From NCBI RefSeq assembly GCF_030247195.1, contig NC_080670.1:157926580-157990579 (forward strand): 64,000 bases of DNA. Reading direction: 5' to 3'. This document shows, one piece after another, positions 11,718 to 22,269 of this stretch. The notes below the pieces were generated by a model. That model saw only the letters and a program-made list of their open reading frames with translations, did not search any database and was not told the origin of the DNA. The translations under genes were made by a program, and so were the position numbers. The stretch comes from Topomyia yanbarensis (Eukaryota; Arthropoda; Insecta; Diptera; Culicidae). Position 1 is the first letter of the stretch. Every line of letters starts with the position of its first letter.

Positions 11718-13255
11718 TGTATTTCAATGATTTAATCAACTAAAGGTAACTGCCCGGAATTTAATCTATTCAAGAAAATTGTCCACAAATCGAATGAAAA
11801 TCACTTAACACAGTTACTACTATCATCTAATTTACGTAAAATTTTACTAAATGCTTCATTGCTGACAACATAACTAGAAACTATAAATGTGAACAAGCTC
11901 AATAATTTCAGCATCTTTTAATTTCGATACATAGAAGGGAATACATCGCACTTACTTCCCCTCGATTTCAATTTATTGATTCCTTTTTGCTTTTTTTCTC
12001 CGTGATGTCTTATCATCTTATTCCATAAAGACCAAAAATAAAACGAAAGACTGTAATATAATGAAAACATGAAATCGAAACAATAATCCCACCTTATTGA
12101 CTTATAGACTCAATTAGTTACAACATTTTAGTCGCTCTCCGTGATAACCTACTGATGTCTGATCAATCTATCGACACGTCGTTTTCAAACTTACATAGGC
12201 ATTAATTATAAACCATCGAAAGCGACTAAAATGCTGGTGGTGGTTGCAACATTTAGTTTATTATGGTTGATTGACTAATATGTGGTTTAGCATCAATTGA
12301 TCAATTGACATCCGAAGGAAAGTAAGTCACGTCAGTTAGTCCTACCGCTACTGTGTACGTTCATATAAACAAAATTAGTAATATACGATTCGTGGGTTGA
12401 TGAACACCTCAGGAAAACCGCTGGTTTACCACTTTTTGGCTTGTTTACTTTTTCACGTTTTTCTTGCTTATTGTTCGATTTTCCAGACTAACAGTGTTTC
12501 AATACGGCCAGCATTCCTCACATAAAATGAAATTGAGTGTCAATAGAAATACTATTGCATTAAAATGATGCGAAAATAAAAAAAAAAAACTGTCGTCTCG
12601 GCTACAACTATGTTATCAGCTAATTGAAATGTTTTTGTTTAGCACGCTTGAGTGAGATGCCTGACGTTTATATTAAGCGTACAGTGCTCTAATCTATTAC
12701 AAAAATCCAATTTGCGTATGATTTAACTAACTTTCTTTATTCAGGCCAATATCTAGCATAAAATGAGTTTTGTTAGATGCCATTACTAGCGATAAATGTA
12801 AATTTTGGGACAGTTTTTATACTCAGTTTTCAATGAAACTCCCAATTTTTTATTATATAATTCGTTTATTTGAGTCGGTTCAATGCGTTAGCTAAATGAA
12901 GCCTTGAGCCTTTAACATATTTCCACGATGTAAACAATGAAAATGATAAAACGCTAATGGTTGTCCAACAGATCTCGTGCGATTGACCTGTTTACTGACT
13001 GAGAAATATTTTTCATAACCAACCGCGTCTTGGTGGTCGTTCATATCTATCATGTACACTTCCGTATTATTATCGTGGTAACTGCCATGTCCACCGTTAA
13101 TTTTGAGATACTAGACGCAGTTTTTGCCGTCAATATTATATGAACAGCAGCCACAAATTTGGCAATTGTTTGTTTTTCAGGTAATCGTATTGGAGACTAT
13201 GGATGTGCAAAGATGTAACGTGTATAATGATACTATCGCATTGCGTTTTGTACAT
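11718..13255. other. AT-rich spacer with a minor inverted repeat
   Basis: No family is recognised. A 13-bp perfect inverted repeat CATTTTAGTCGCT (12124-12136) and its complement (12221-12233) enclose 84 bp and may be the ends of a small MITE, but no target duplication is evident. Confidence 0.4.
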
Positions 13256-13292
13256 GCAGGGTCAGCTAGGACGAAATCCTAGCTGACCCTGC
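13256..13292. repeat. Perfect 16-bp snap-back hairpin, 5-nt loop
   Basis: Positions 13256-13271 (GCAGGGTCAGCTAGGA) and 13277-13292 are exact reverse complements separated by CGAAA. There is no T-run after it, so it is not a canonical terminator. The near-zero loop suggests a template-switch or fold-back event rather than a transposon pair of ends. Confidence 0.9.
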
Positions 13293-13387
13293 CCGTCTAA
13301 TTCCTAGATGTGTCCTTTATAATAAATTCCATTTTTTCCAAATGTGACAGGAATCTTTTAATGGCCACGGTTCAAATAAGTTAAGTT

Positions 13388-13425
13388 TGTTTATTGGGGC
13401 TTTAACCTCCTGGTCGTTCGCCCGC
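13388..13425 (-). mobile_element. SINE-like 3'-tail fragment
   Basis: TTTATTGGGGCTTTAACC followed by TGGTCGTTCGCC resembles the insert at 19677-19727 and, more loosely, the 3' part of the full SINEs on the opposite strand. Only the tail remains. Confidence 0.45.
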
Positions 13426-13949
13426 GGTTCAAGTAAGTGGTATCAGATCTTGTAGCCGAACATTGATTTTCTCATCATCCATATATATGAGAATCAACCA
13501 CGTGTTACAAGTTGCAAAATGACTGGTTTCGCCTGGGTTTATTTGTTCAATAACATAAGTACTGAATGCCTGACAAGGTAGAACTCGTTAAAGGCGAAGT
13601 TCGTAAGCATAACCTCTATTTTCACCTTCAGCAAATATTTCCCATCATGAAATTCGGTTATACAAAAATTCCGGAAGTCAATAGCCTCCACGTTTGGCTG
13701 GAGCACCACTTCTTGCTTCTGCGATTCAATCATCCGACGGATCACCCCAGCAAGAATTAAAGTAACAGTTTCTTTTGTTCTTCCGACGAGTCACACAATA
13801 TGAAAGGAAGTGTGTTATCAGACTCGGCATACTGAGTAGATATCGTGACCGATGTCTTCGGTGGCTCGAAATAGTAATCTTCCTCACCATTCTCCCATTA
13901 ATTTGTTGAAACCAAACAAGATACAATTTTTTTACGAGTTACCGAAAAA

Positions 13950-14030
13950 CATGTTGCTTCTTAAATTTATTTTTGAAAAATTTCGGGGGGGGCTTTAGCC
14001 CCCTAGCCCCCCCTCTGGCTACGTGCCTGT
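13950..14030. mobile_element. Terminal fragment of a G/C-run MITE
   Basis: A run of Gs, a run of Cs and TCTGGCTACGTGCCTG end this piece. The complement, CAGGCACGTAGCCAGA, resembles the CCCGTAGCCAGGAG-G-rich segment at 9199-9235, so both look like ends of the same broad DNA-element family. Only one end is seen at each place, so these are fragments. Confidence 0.4.
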
Positions 14031-15025
14031 CCCCAGCACAAACTGCTTGATATACTCCATGTCGGTTGGTATTTTCCACAAAGTATTCTCGCAGCTGTAG
14101 CACCTGCGCTACACATATTGCCTGAATGTCGACTATTTCTTGTCCTCCTTCATCCCGTGGCAATGTGAATCTTTCGAGCACCGACCGAGGATAGCGCATT
14201 CCCGCTGGTTCTAAACGCCTTCCTCCACTTTCTTTCGAGATTTTCCAGAACTGAACTGACCAACTCTATTTGTTGACGCCGAAACTGTAGGTTAACACGG
14301 GGACAGCAAACGTATTGATTGCTCTGACTTTATTCCCCGCGTTCAGGAAAGACTTCAAGATACACTTCACTTGGCTCAAGAACGTTATTTCGGGGCTTAA
14401 GCTTGATGTCGGTGTGGCGAATCCCGGGGAGCTGCAGGAATTCGATATACTGATATGATTCGCCGCAAATCGTGTCCCGAATCATTTCACCTTCGTTGAT
14501 CTCGCAGTGTCCAGTCTCGAGCAGATCGGCATTTCTCTAGGCCAAACACCCTGCCGATGTCGCCACTAATTCTTTCGGCTAGTTTGATGACTACACCCAG
14601 CCGTTCTGTCGAGTCAGCATAGATCTTGATATCGTCCACGTAGAAAGTATGGGACGTCTCTTCCGGTGAGTTTTCTCTATACCTTTTCTGATAGTCATGC
14701 GGTGATAGTCATTGAGGTGTCCTACTGAGCGGGATAAAAGAATCGTCTTGGAAGGTCCCCCTCAAGATGTGAAGCATTCTAGACCGCAACACGTCTTTCC
14801 CACTTCTGAGCTGAGCAGTTTTGTTGTTCCTCTCTCAATTACCTGCCGTACGAACCTTATACTACAGGATCAACTTTATACATCTTTAATACCTTGATGA
14901 GGAGCGAGTGCGGTATGGAGTTGTATGTCTACTTGTAATCGATATAGGCCATACATCCGTTGGTTACACATTACTTCTCCATCAATGACTGCATCGAGGA
15001 TGGTTTGATCTTTTCAGTCTTGTGT
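14030..15025 (-). pseudogene. LINE reverse transcriptase, C-terminal half (R4/Dong-like)
   Basis: Broken minus-strand frames give, in order: a KDQTILDAVID segment, an AYIDYK-xx-YNSIPH segment (the F/Y-x-D box of the RT palm), then a DDIKIYADSTERLGVV segment after the catalytic DD. A later frame (13939-14199) has PRSVLERFTLPRDEGGQEIVD, matching the connection region of R4/Dong-type LINE proteins. Frameshifts and stops separate the pieces. This half continues the RT fingers found at 16262-16912 on the same strand, so one LINE has been split by an insertion. The clade call is from memory of the family and is uncertain. Confidence 0.65.
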
Positions 15026-16300
15026 ACAGGGATGGGAATTATCATTCATTCGCATGATTCTTGGCGAATCAGTTCATTGCTTTGACAGCAGCCAGTCGTT
15101 CATTCACGATCCGACGAAAACTCTCCAAATGAACACAACTGAACGTAGGTAGAGATGAACTTCCGTAGAAGTGAGCCAGGTAAAAGAATGACACGTACTA
15201 TGTTGAATGAAGAAGATTGTGGTTCTTCATTCGCGGATTGAATCGGAAGATTGTATTGTAAACATTCACAAGTGAATCAACTTTTAGTTCGCAAATGAAT
15301 GTGAGATTATATTCTCCAGTTGGGTTAGGTCAACTTTATACTGCAAATGTGCACTATAATCATTATTTGGAAGTATATTGCACTAGAATCCACTTGAAAT
15401 TGATGTTGTTATATACAGGGAATCGTTTTATGAAGTTATTTCTGGGCAAATGCATGCTTGTACATGACATACATGAAAATTGTATAATTGAAATTATTAA
15501 CAATTTCGTATTTTTCAAACAATTCATGTTACAGTTCCGCGGTTTGGTTTTCTCGTTTGGCGGTGCTGGTAAATTCATTACTGCGTAGACAGCAGGGTGC
15601 ATTTTATGTTTCTTTTGAAATTTTCGAGTATCAGCGGTGCTTGCTTACATTCGCAATTCTCATCTGGTTTGCAGTGGAATTTTCTGCCCTCCTCCTAGAT
15701 AACTTGCAACAGAATCTTTTTTTGGGTACAGCGTCGTTTCATTCTAAAAAATGTTTTTTTTTTCACCAGCACATTGCGAGCTTCTTACTTGGCAATTAGA
15801 GATCACCAAGTGAAAATTTCACAGGTCTATAAACAAGAACGAAAAGTTTTTCTTATTTGAACGATCTGGTGAATGTTTTGAAATGAATCTTTGTGAATGA
15901 AAGAATGCATTCATTTTCGATCCTTTCTGCTTTCATTCAAAACACTATATATGTGATGGAGAATGAATCATTGGGTGAACACTAACATTGCCGTGCGCTG
16001 TCAATTTTTTCAGTTTTTTGTTTTGTTTCTCGCTTTCGCATGAACGCGTAACTCTACACAAGAAGGGTTGCCGAGCACACTTATTTTTTTCTGCCGAATC
16101 TCAGAATGTTGTGCATCTTTTGCCGAAATCTCAACAGCTGAGATTCAGCAAATATTATTTTTTGCTGAGATCTAAGCAAAAGTGACGTTTGAGTGCTGAG
16201 ACTCGGAAAATATTTCACCGAAAATCAGCAAAATAATCTAACTTTACTGAGATATCAGCTACTACATTTGCTGACTACACAGCTGTTGGGAAATTACCGA
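15026..16300. other. Insertion splitting the R4/Dong-like LINE
   Basis: About 1.2 kb of AT-rich sequence separates two halves of one LINE protein. It begins near CAGGGATGGGAATTATC and contains repeated TTCATTC and AATGAATGA motifs near both sides. Its right part (about 16070-16270) is made of repeated GCTGAGAT and TTTGCTGA blocks in both orientations, as in palindromic MITEs, so two elements may be stacked here. No clean target duplication was found and the limits are approximate. Confidence 0.45.
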
Positions 16301-16912
16301 GCCGAATTGAGTGTGAGGTCGGGTTTCACAGTAGGAGCATGTTGGTGGATGATTTGAAATTGATCGTTTCGTGTAATGATTTTTTCCAAGCCTGCTTGTG
16401 TGTTTATTCTTACATCCCTTCTGCTCATCTGTCAGGATGCTATTCTTCTCATAGTGGGCTCTTACGTATGTAGTGATTAAGGTGCTCATGATCTTGTGCA
16501 GACTTGTTAGACAGCTAATTGGTATGTCCTTGGGGTTCGCGTAACGCCCAATTTCTAAGATACTGCGCACCCTCGCGTATATCATTGGTTTCGACGGAGA
16601 CAGCTGACATCTCGTCGTTTTTTTCGCCTGCTTATTTCTCCTCGCGCTTAAGCCACTGTTGCCCTTCGCGATATTGTACGGGGACATCCCAAATACTGGT
16701 TCAAAAGCTATAACATCGCTGATATCCGGTAGACCTTCGCTGAAATTGGGCTTCTTGTGTCTGATTTGGACATAGAAGTGAAACGCCTTAACCATTTTGA
16801 TAAGACACTCCGTTACTGTGTCGTGTTTTTTCGTCGACTGGCGAGCTCCCAGCATGCGAAACTCAGTAGGTGCAATGATAGCGGCAGAGTTGTTCGAGAT
16901 CCGACTCTCCAA
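16262..16912 (-). pseudogene. LINE reverse transcriptase, N-terminal half (R4/Dong-like)
   Basis: A 216-codon open segment on the minus strand includes KDIPISCLTSLHKIMSTLIT and, shortly after, NSILTDEQKGCKNK. These are the RPITCLPTxYKIxTS and EEQKGCRK boxes in the RT fingers of R4/Dong-like LINEs. The frame then runs into unrelated sequence at the insertion. Upstream, a frame at 16996-17187 may belong to the same ORF but is not diagnostic. Reverse transcriptase of this type copies element RNA at a nicked target. This copy is broken and lacks its other half here. Confidence 0.65.
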
Positions 16913-17347
16913 TCTCCGCTACCTTAGAGGTATTTGCTTTTACCGGTGATGTTGTGATGGGTAGCCTCTAGGTGTAAGTCGGTATCGTAAACATCTTACG
17001 TTGCCACTGCAGCACAGAATATTTCCAGGCTCTGCACAAATTCCAGGTGAATTGGGAGCACTTTACCATTCATGACCTGAAGTTCACAGGTCAACTTAAA
17101 AGAATACTGCAGCTTCAGGATCCTGGGGCGCGATATTGGATCCGTGTCGCGACATTGCGCAAACGCTTCATCCACAGACCTAATCACGTAGTAGCTGCCG
17201 ACCCAGGGGTGGGTCTTCTGGCAACGATTCTGTTTTTTCCTTTTCTTTAAAGACTAAGAGTGAATCGCGTGGAAAAGGTCATATGAGCAAGCTTTGAGTT
17301 TGTTGACGACGTAACCCTTTGTGTTCTACAGCAGGAGTCAGTATCAT

Positions 17348-17740
17348 CACAGAGAACAGACATCCATGATCGAACAAAAATATTTAAAAAACGTGTGTAA
17401 ACATTTGAATTAATATACGCGCCGCCACACCAACCTATCCCAACTATCCGTCAAATCCATTCCGGAACCGGTTCAAAATCCTGTATGGATTCAGTATGGA
17501 ATCTTGCTCAAAGAAAATAACCGATTCCGAATCTATCTGTTGATGCATTTGAGCTGGAATTCATGCTGGAAGTCCAAACCGGTTCCGGACTAGTTTAACT
17601 GGGTAGAGGAATAATTGTGTCGAACTCAGCCACAAAAAAACATGACAGTAGCGCACCTGGTTTGGATATCGCAACTACCTTCGAAATCGTTAGAGATTTG
17701 GCACAAGTTGAATGCTGAAGATGGACGTCTGTTCTCTGTG
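17348..17740. mobile_element. MITE with 20-bp TIRs and perfect 7-bp duplication
   Basis: The ends are CACAGAGAACAGACATCCAT (17348-17367) and its inverted copy at 17721-17740, with one mismatch. The 7-mer GTATCAT flanks it on both sides (17341-17347 and 17741-17747). The interior has no transposase. A second, inner inverted pair, TCCGGAACCGGTT (17461-17473 and 17577-17589), encloses about 100 bp and may be a nested palindromic MITE. A 7-bp duplication is unusual among common superfamilies. Confidence 0.85.
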
Positions 17741-17749
17741 GTATCATCT

Positions 17750-18213
17750 TGAGTACTGTGGCTCTAAATATTAAAAATAATTTTTCTACTAGTCCATTGC
17801 TTTAAATATATGTTGAGTTTAATAAAAAAAAATTGCCCCCCCCCCTCACGCAAAACAGGATTGCTAAGGCTCTGCTGACAAAAGGGTCTGCCGGTCAAAT
17901 AAGAACCCGTATAGTGTGCAAACCACTACTTACAGTTGATAACGTAACACGTCTTTGATTCAAGATATACGGATTCATCGTAAATAACTTTAATCTGCTT
18001 AATATGGATTTGATAATAAAGTACTCAACAGTAGTATACTCAAGCGTGACGTAATAATACGAAAAATATACAGTTTGGATGATTTCGAAATAGTACATTC
18101 CAAATGCTTTCTAAAATTCAGTTTGAAGCCCAGTAGGACTCCCTCGCACCAAACCGCTAATACACACGCGACTAAACTCGTCCTTACTGTCGTGTGCAGT
18201 TTTCCTAGCACAA
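17750..18213. other. Unassigned AT-rich spacer
   Basis: No family is recognised. The stretch CCAAATGCTTTCTAAAATTC (about 18099-18118) recurs in slightly changed form at about 20527-20546, so similar sequences stand on both sides of the I-clade LINE between them. They may be 3'-end remnants of the same LINE family. Confidence 0.4.
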
Positions 18214-18489
18214 GTGGCACACCTCTATTTCGAGCCATCTACCGGTGACATCTGGCGGTCAATCAAGCCATCACCGCCGCAAACACTTCAAATACTAAAA
18301 AAGACCCCCGCTAGCCGTCCCATGAAAGAACAAAGTGCTACACACTTTCGTAGTTCACGAAACCTAACCAGGAAGGTCATTGAGGTTTCAAAGAACAAGA
18401 ACTGGAACGCGTGTCTTCAAGGGATACCTTCCGATGTTTCCACCGCCGAGATTTGGAGGAGAGTTCCTCTTAGCAGACCAACACTAACT
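18214..18489 (+). pseudogene. I-clade LINE ORF2, endonuclease-RT linker (fragment)
   Basis: This open segment reads through a basic linker with RKVIEVSKNKNWNACLQGI and AEIWRRV, matching the region between endonuclease and RT of I-factor-like LINEs. It is cut by the MITE insertion at about 18490, and the same protein resumes on the plus strand at about 18690. The endonuclease itself is absent upstream, so this copy is 5'-truncated or its 5' part is degraded. Confidence 0.6.
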
Positions 18490-18640
18490 TAGTGGCAGGA
18501 TTGAACGCTAGCTTTAATAATGAAGACAGTATTTGTGCTTCTGAGCAAACCACTAAGTCCTATGTGTTGTCCTGCAAGATTAACTAATTTAGTTATAGGT
18601 TCTGTGCCCTTTACGTGTAAATGTGATTTAAAAACAATTT
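18490..18640. mobile_element. MITE nested in the I-clade LINE
   Basis: ACACTAACTTAGTGGCAGGA, a GACGCTAGCT-like block and an ACTAATTTAGTTATAGG block all recur, in matching or mirrored order, in the palindromic MITE at 33950-34280. It separates the LINE linker (to 18489) from the RT domain (from about 18690). Its exact ends and duplication are not clear. Confidence 0.6.
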
Positions 18641-18689
18641 TCCCCTTAGTAGAGAAAAAATATAACATTGTTATCCCTCCTACTTAACG

Positions 18690-19980
18690 GAACCACAACA
18701 GTCGAATCCCAAGAAAGTGTCGAAGAACTCGGCTAACATTTCAGCTAGTTATCGTCAGACGCTACCCTTTTTCCAACCTTTTAGCATGCTGTAGAAGACC
18801 TGAACGAGCGCCGATATCCTTTTACTGGACTCCGAACAAGACTTCAACAGAACATTCACCGACATGATATTAACGGCGGCGCTCGCTACCGCTCACGGTA
18901 AATCCGCCGGATTGGATGACGTTAGTTACCCTTAGCTACAGCATGCTCCACCAGATGCTAGGTGAGTGCTGTTGGAATGTTAGAACCGCATCTGGAATGT
19001 CCAATCCATCCCATCTTCTTGGAAATCGTCCCCTGTAATCCCCATAACAAACAAGAGTGAGACTATCCGTATGATGAAAAACTTCCGGTCGATTAGCCTG
19101 CTTCCCTGTGTAGGGAAAGCTATGGAACGGATGGTCAACAAACGGCTTATGGACGAACGGCGAAGAAAACTTTCATCTTGACCAGCACCAATTCGGTTTT
19201 CGCAAGGATTGGAACGACTGGAACCCGTTTCGGAGCCTTTGGAAAAATCGTCCGGCTGTCCGTGGTGGACGATTTGCATTTCGATATATTCTACTGTGAG
19301 GGAGTTCTCCGCCAACGCTGGGAAGTCGCCGGAAACCTTGGGAATTACATAAAAAACTATCTCTACAATGGTGTCTTCCTAGTGGGAATCGGTAGATAGC
19401 AGTCCGGAACGTATGTGGAAGAAAACGGTATTCCACAGGGATCTGTCCTTGTAGTCACCTTATTCCTCGTCACCATGAATTCCCTCTTTGTATCCCTGCC
19501 GGCGGAGTACATGTTTTCGTTTAAGCCGCCAACATCATAATCGTCGTAGTGGGAGGATCCTCCGCTCGAGTGAGGATGAAGCTGCAAGCCGCTATAAATG
19601 CCGCCTGAAGATGAGCTGAAGCAGTGGGGTTGCGGTCACTAACATCATACTCAAATGCACTCTTGGATTCCTCGAAAGGATTTGGTTTATTTTGTTTATT
19701 GGGGTTTTAACCATTTGGTCATTCACCATTCCTCGAAGGGCCTTCTGAAAGAATTTATCGTCTCTTGAAAGCGACACAAAGCATATTCCTAGAATACACA
19801 TACACAGTACTCCCAGAAATAGCTCGCCTTAACAGGATCTGGGACCGACCCTGGTACACGAGAAGTCCAAAGTTCGGGGTTCTGAAGAGACGAGGTCGAA
19901 ACGCAAACACCTGTACTAATTACGTCCAAACACGCCAACTTATCCAGATCCCTACGATCAGGCCCTCTTCCTGAGGCCGC
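18690..19980 (+). pseudogene. I-clade LINE reverse transcriptase (broken)
   Basis: In order along the plus strand the frames give AHGKSAGLDDVSYP, IPSSWKSSPVIPI, LLPCVGKAMERMVNKRL, ENGIPQGSVL (about 19424-19450) and a YADD-region relic. These are the successive RT boxes of I-factor-like LINEs. The catalytic box has decayed: at 19522-19533 the four codons read TAA-GCC-GCC-AAC, so YADD has become stop-A-A-N, while the following IIIVVVG is preserved. A 51-bp SINE-like tail interrupts the protein at 19677-19727. In an intact element this protein drives target-primed reverse transcription. This one is dead. Confidence 0.8.
19677..19727 (-). mobile_element. 51-bp SINE-like tail insertion with 10-bp duplication
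   Basis: The 10-mer ATTCCTCGAA occurs at 19667-19676 and 19728-19737, directly flanking a 51-bp insert that contains TTTATTGGGGTTTTAACC and TGGTCATTCACC. The same tail is seen at 13388-13425. Removing the insert and one repeat restores the LINE reading CTLGFLE-RVL. It is a severely 5'-truncated retroposon. Confidence 0.8.
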
Positions 19981-20390
19981 TTAGGCTAAATTTCTAGAGC
20001 TGATGAAGCAACGATTCCCGAACCACGTCCGGGTCTACACTAATGCTTCCAAGCTGCATAAAAGAGTCGGATTGGGAGTTTGCAGAATATAAGTGCATCT
20101 GGCCTACTGCCTCCCCACAAGATGCTCCGTTTTCTCGGCAGAGGCTGTGTGATCAGTTAGTCGATTGCAAGGAAACCAGAGGGAATACCGATCATCATAC
20201 TGACTGTCTCTCTATCGGTCTTGTCCGCCCTGTAAACGGAAACGTCACGCCACTCGTACAACCAGGTTATAGAAGATACCTACGATCCGTTGACCACGAT
20301 ATGCTGAGGAAACAAACTTATTGGCTGCTCCCAAGAGACAGTCCCGAAGATAGCTGACCAAATTAGTACCATCGAAAAATAGCTTCTCTC
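19981..20390 (+). pseudogene. I-clade LINE RNase H domain (broken)
   Basis: The RNase H start is recognisable as RVYTNASK at 20029-20052. Related LINEs have RVYTDAS here, so the first catalytic aspartate is an asparagine. A VGLGV-like strand, an FSAEA-like region and a TDCLS segment (normally TDSxS) follow in broken frames. RNase H removes the RNA strand during element replication and is characteristic of the I group among LINEs. It closes the element that begins at 18214. Confidence 0.65.
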
Positions 20391-20399
20391 ACTTCAAAT

Positions 20400-21325
20400 T
20401 TAAAAAAAAAAACCATGACTTACTTCATAAGCCACAAGTGAAGCAAACTGAGCTACCTCTAAAAAAGAGAGCAGCGGAAGGATGAGCTGACAAGGGTAAC
20501 AGAATCGAGCAGAGAACCCCCTCCCAAATCCAAATGCTCTTTAAAATTCAGTTGAAACCCAAACTCCTAAATTCTTCACCGACGATTATCGATTGAGTAC
20601 TGTTTTGTAAAATAGTGTAGTGTTGAGTGTTTGGGAAAGAGTGAAATAGCGGAGCATTTCGAAGCGTTCAGTACCACTCTATGGATGTAGAAACAGGCCG
20701 TAAAGGAGACTGTACGAAACTGGTGTCTTCGAATCATTGATGGGGTGAATTGTTTTGGAATCATCGGCAAATTTGAACATAGCAACAAAAAGTTTACATT
20801 ATTGATATTTAGCAGAAATACCCTGGGTGGCTCTTGAGTTTACAGTGTAAGGTCAGATTTGACAGTTTCCTCTTGTCGCTGCCATATACCGTCAGTTAAA
20901 TACGACTGATGTCAATTTTAGAAGAATCCCTGAACCCTAGCCTGTCTAGCTTGACAATTGCTATCTGCTAGTTGATCTTGTCAATCTTGTCTAAATTCAG
21001 TGTGTGTAGTATTTGCAGTATTACGTACGAAGGGCTGCAGATTTTTTTAATCCGCCAAACTTTTGAAAATTTACCCAATAAAAATATATTGGATACCAGA
21101 CCTACAACTGTCATTTCGAATAAAGCGAGCGATTAAAACCCGTTTAATAAACGTTTGTAGGTGAGTAGATGGCAGTAGTGAGTCACTTATTTTCAACGTA
21201 TACTGATTTGAAAATTGTAAGTAGGTATTTCCCCACTACTTGAGTTCTTGTTTGCCCTGCGGACCCTATGTATCAGGGCAGCCTAGATGCTTCTACCTGA
21301 ATTTCAGCTTTTCGTAAACAAACAA
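20400..21325. other. Unassigned spacer
   Basis: No family or coding frame of note. Part of the left edge (20527-20575) resembles 18099-18135 on the other side of the LINE. Confidence 0.45.
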
Positions 21326-21543
21326 TCAAAAGTAAGCATAACTTAATTTATTTACTCCGATCTCCTTTATTCTGCACACTTCGATGATGCTGGTGGTGGC
21401 GGAAATGGGTTGTGGTTCCTTGCCGCTTCCGTCCGGTCGAGATTCCAAACGGCCACGTTCTTCCTTTTGCGAATGCTGCTTGTTGTTGGCTGCTACGGCA
21501 GCAGTATTTTGCATATAGCCAGGGCTCCTTCGTTGGAACCTCC

Positions 21544-22029
21544 CTAGCAACACTGACGTATTATCGCCAGATCGTCTACTCGCCGTAAACGATCTCGGAA
21601 GATACCGCGGTGAGCTATCCAGGGGACCCTTTGTTCGCCCTGGTTTGTTCCTACTGTGGATGAGAGCTTGTGTCGGTTAACCACAGTGAGAACGGGCGAT
21701 GCTTCGGATCTTTGAAAATAAGCTGCGAACGCAAGTAGCTCCTTTGCGATTAGCGTTCCACTATGGCGATCCTGCACCAACCTTGTAACTGACCGCGGAT
21801 CAGCACTTTCGACGGTCTTAACTGGCAGTCGAACACGCACACTTCTGCACACTCGGTTACTGTGGCGGAAAACTGTTTGGAAAAAAGTATTGTTTATTCT
21901 GGGCATCTTTTTTCTACCATGGTCCATCACCCACTGATTTCTACGATAGCGGCCATCGCGCTCGACCAAAACAAAACACAGACCGAACCGCCGATAAATA
22001 GCATAACCAGCACATACGTATTTTTGCAA
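21544..22029 (-). CDS. Unrecognised 161-codon open frame
   Basis: This is one of the longest uninterrupted frames in the window. From an ATG at 22029 it reads a short Tyr/Cys-rich start, then a strongly basic, soluble-looking protein with many Arg and Val and no evident membrane segment or known motif. A further frame (21326-21553) continues on the same strand after a stop at about 21544. GC content is higher than in the surroundings. It could be a fragment of a retroelement Gag or of a host exon, and I see no domain that decides between them. No start context or splice site was convincing. Confidence 0.3.
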   Translation of the reverse strand: MQKYVCAGYAIYRRFGLCFVLVERDGRYRRNQWVMDHGRKKMPRINNTFFQTVFRHSNRVCRSVRVRLPVKTVESADPRSVTRLVQDRHSGTLIAKELLAFAAYFQRSEASPVLTVVNRHKLSSTVGTNQGEQRVPWIAHRGIFRDRLRRVDDLAIIRQCC

Positions 22030-22069
22030 GAGGAGAGCGGAGACCTATCTAAGTCATTTGTTATTTATT

Positions 22070-22264
22070 TACAATTGGTCGGTGTTAAGTCAGACCGGAC
22101 TAAGTCGCAAAACCTTAAAAACTGAGGTAATCATAGCGCTGGATAAAGAATTTCTTTAGCTACATTCTGCTTTTAGCTGATTTGAAATATGTTACTTGAA
22201 ACTCGTTTTTCTCGAAATCAATACAATGCCACTTGGACGGTCTGACTTAACACCGACCAATTAT
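22070..22264. mobile_element. TA-flanked MITE with TIR of at least 25 bp
   Basis: AATTGGTCGGTGTTAAGTCA and its 5-bp continuation (22073-22097) are repeated exactly in inverted orientation at 22238-22262, and similarity continues inwards for about ten more bases. TA dinucleotides lie just outside both ends, as expected for Tc1/mariner-type insertion. The interior is too short to code. It is about 195 bp in all. Confidence 0.85.
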
Positions 22265-22269
22265 AGAAC

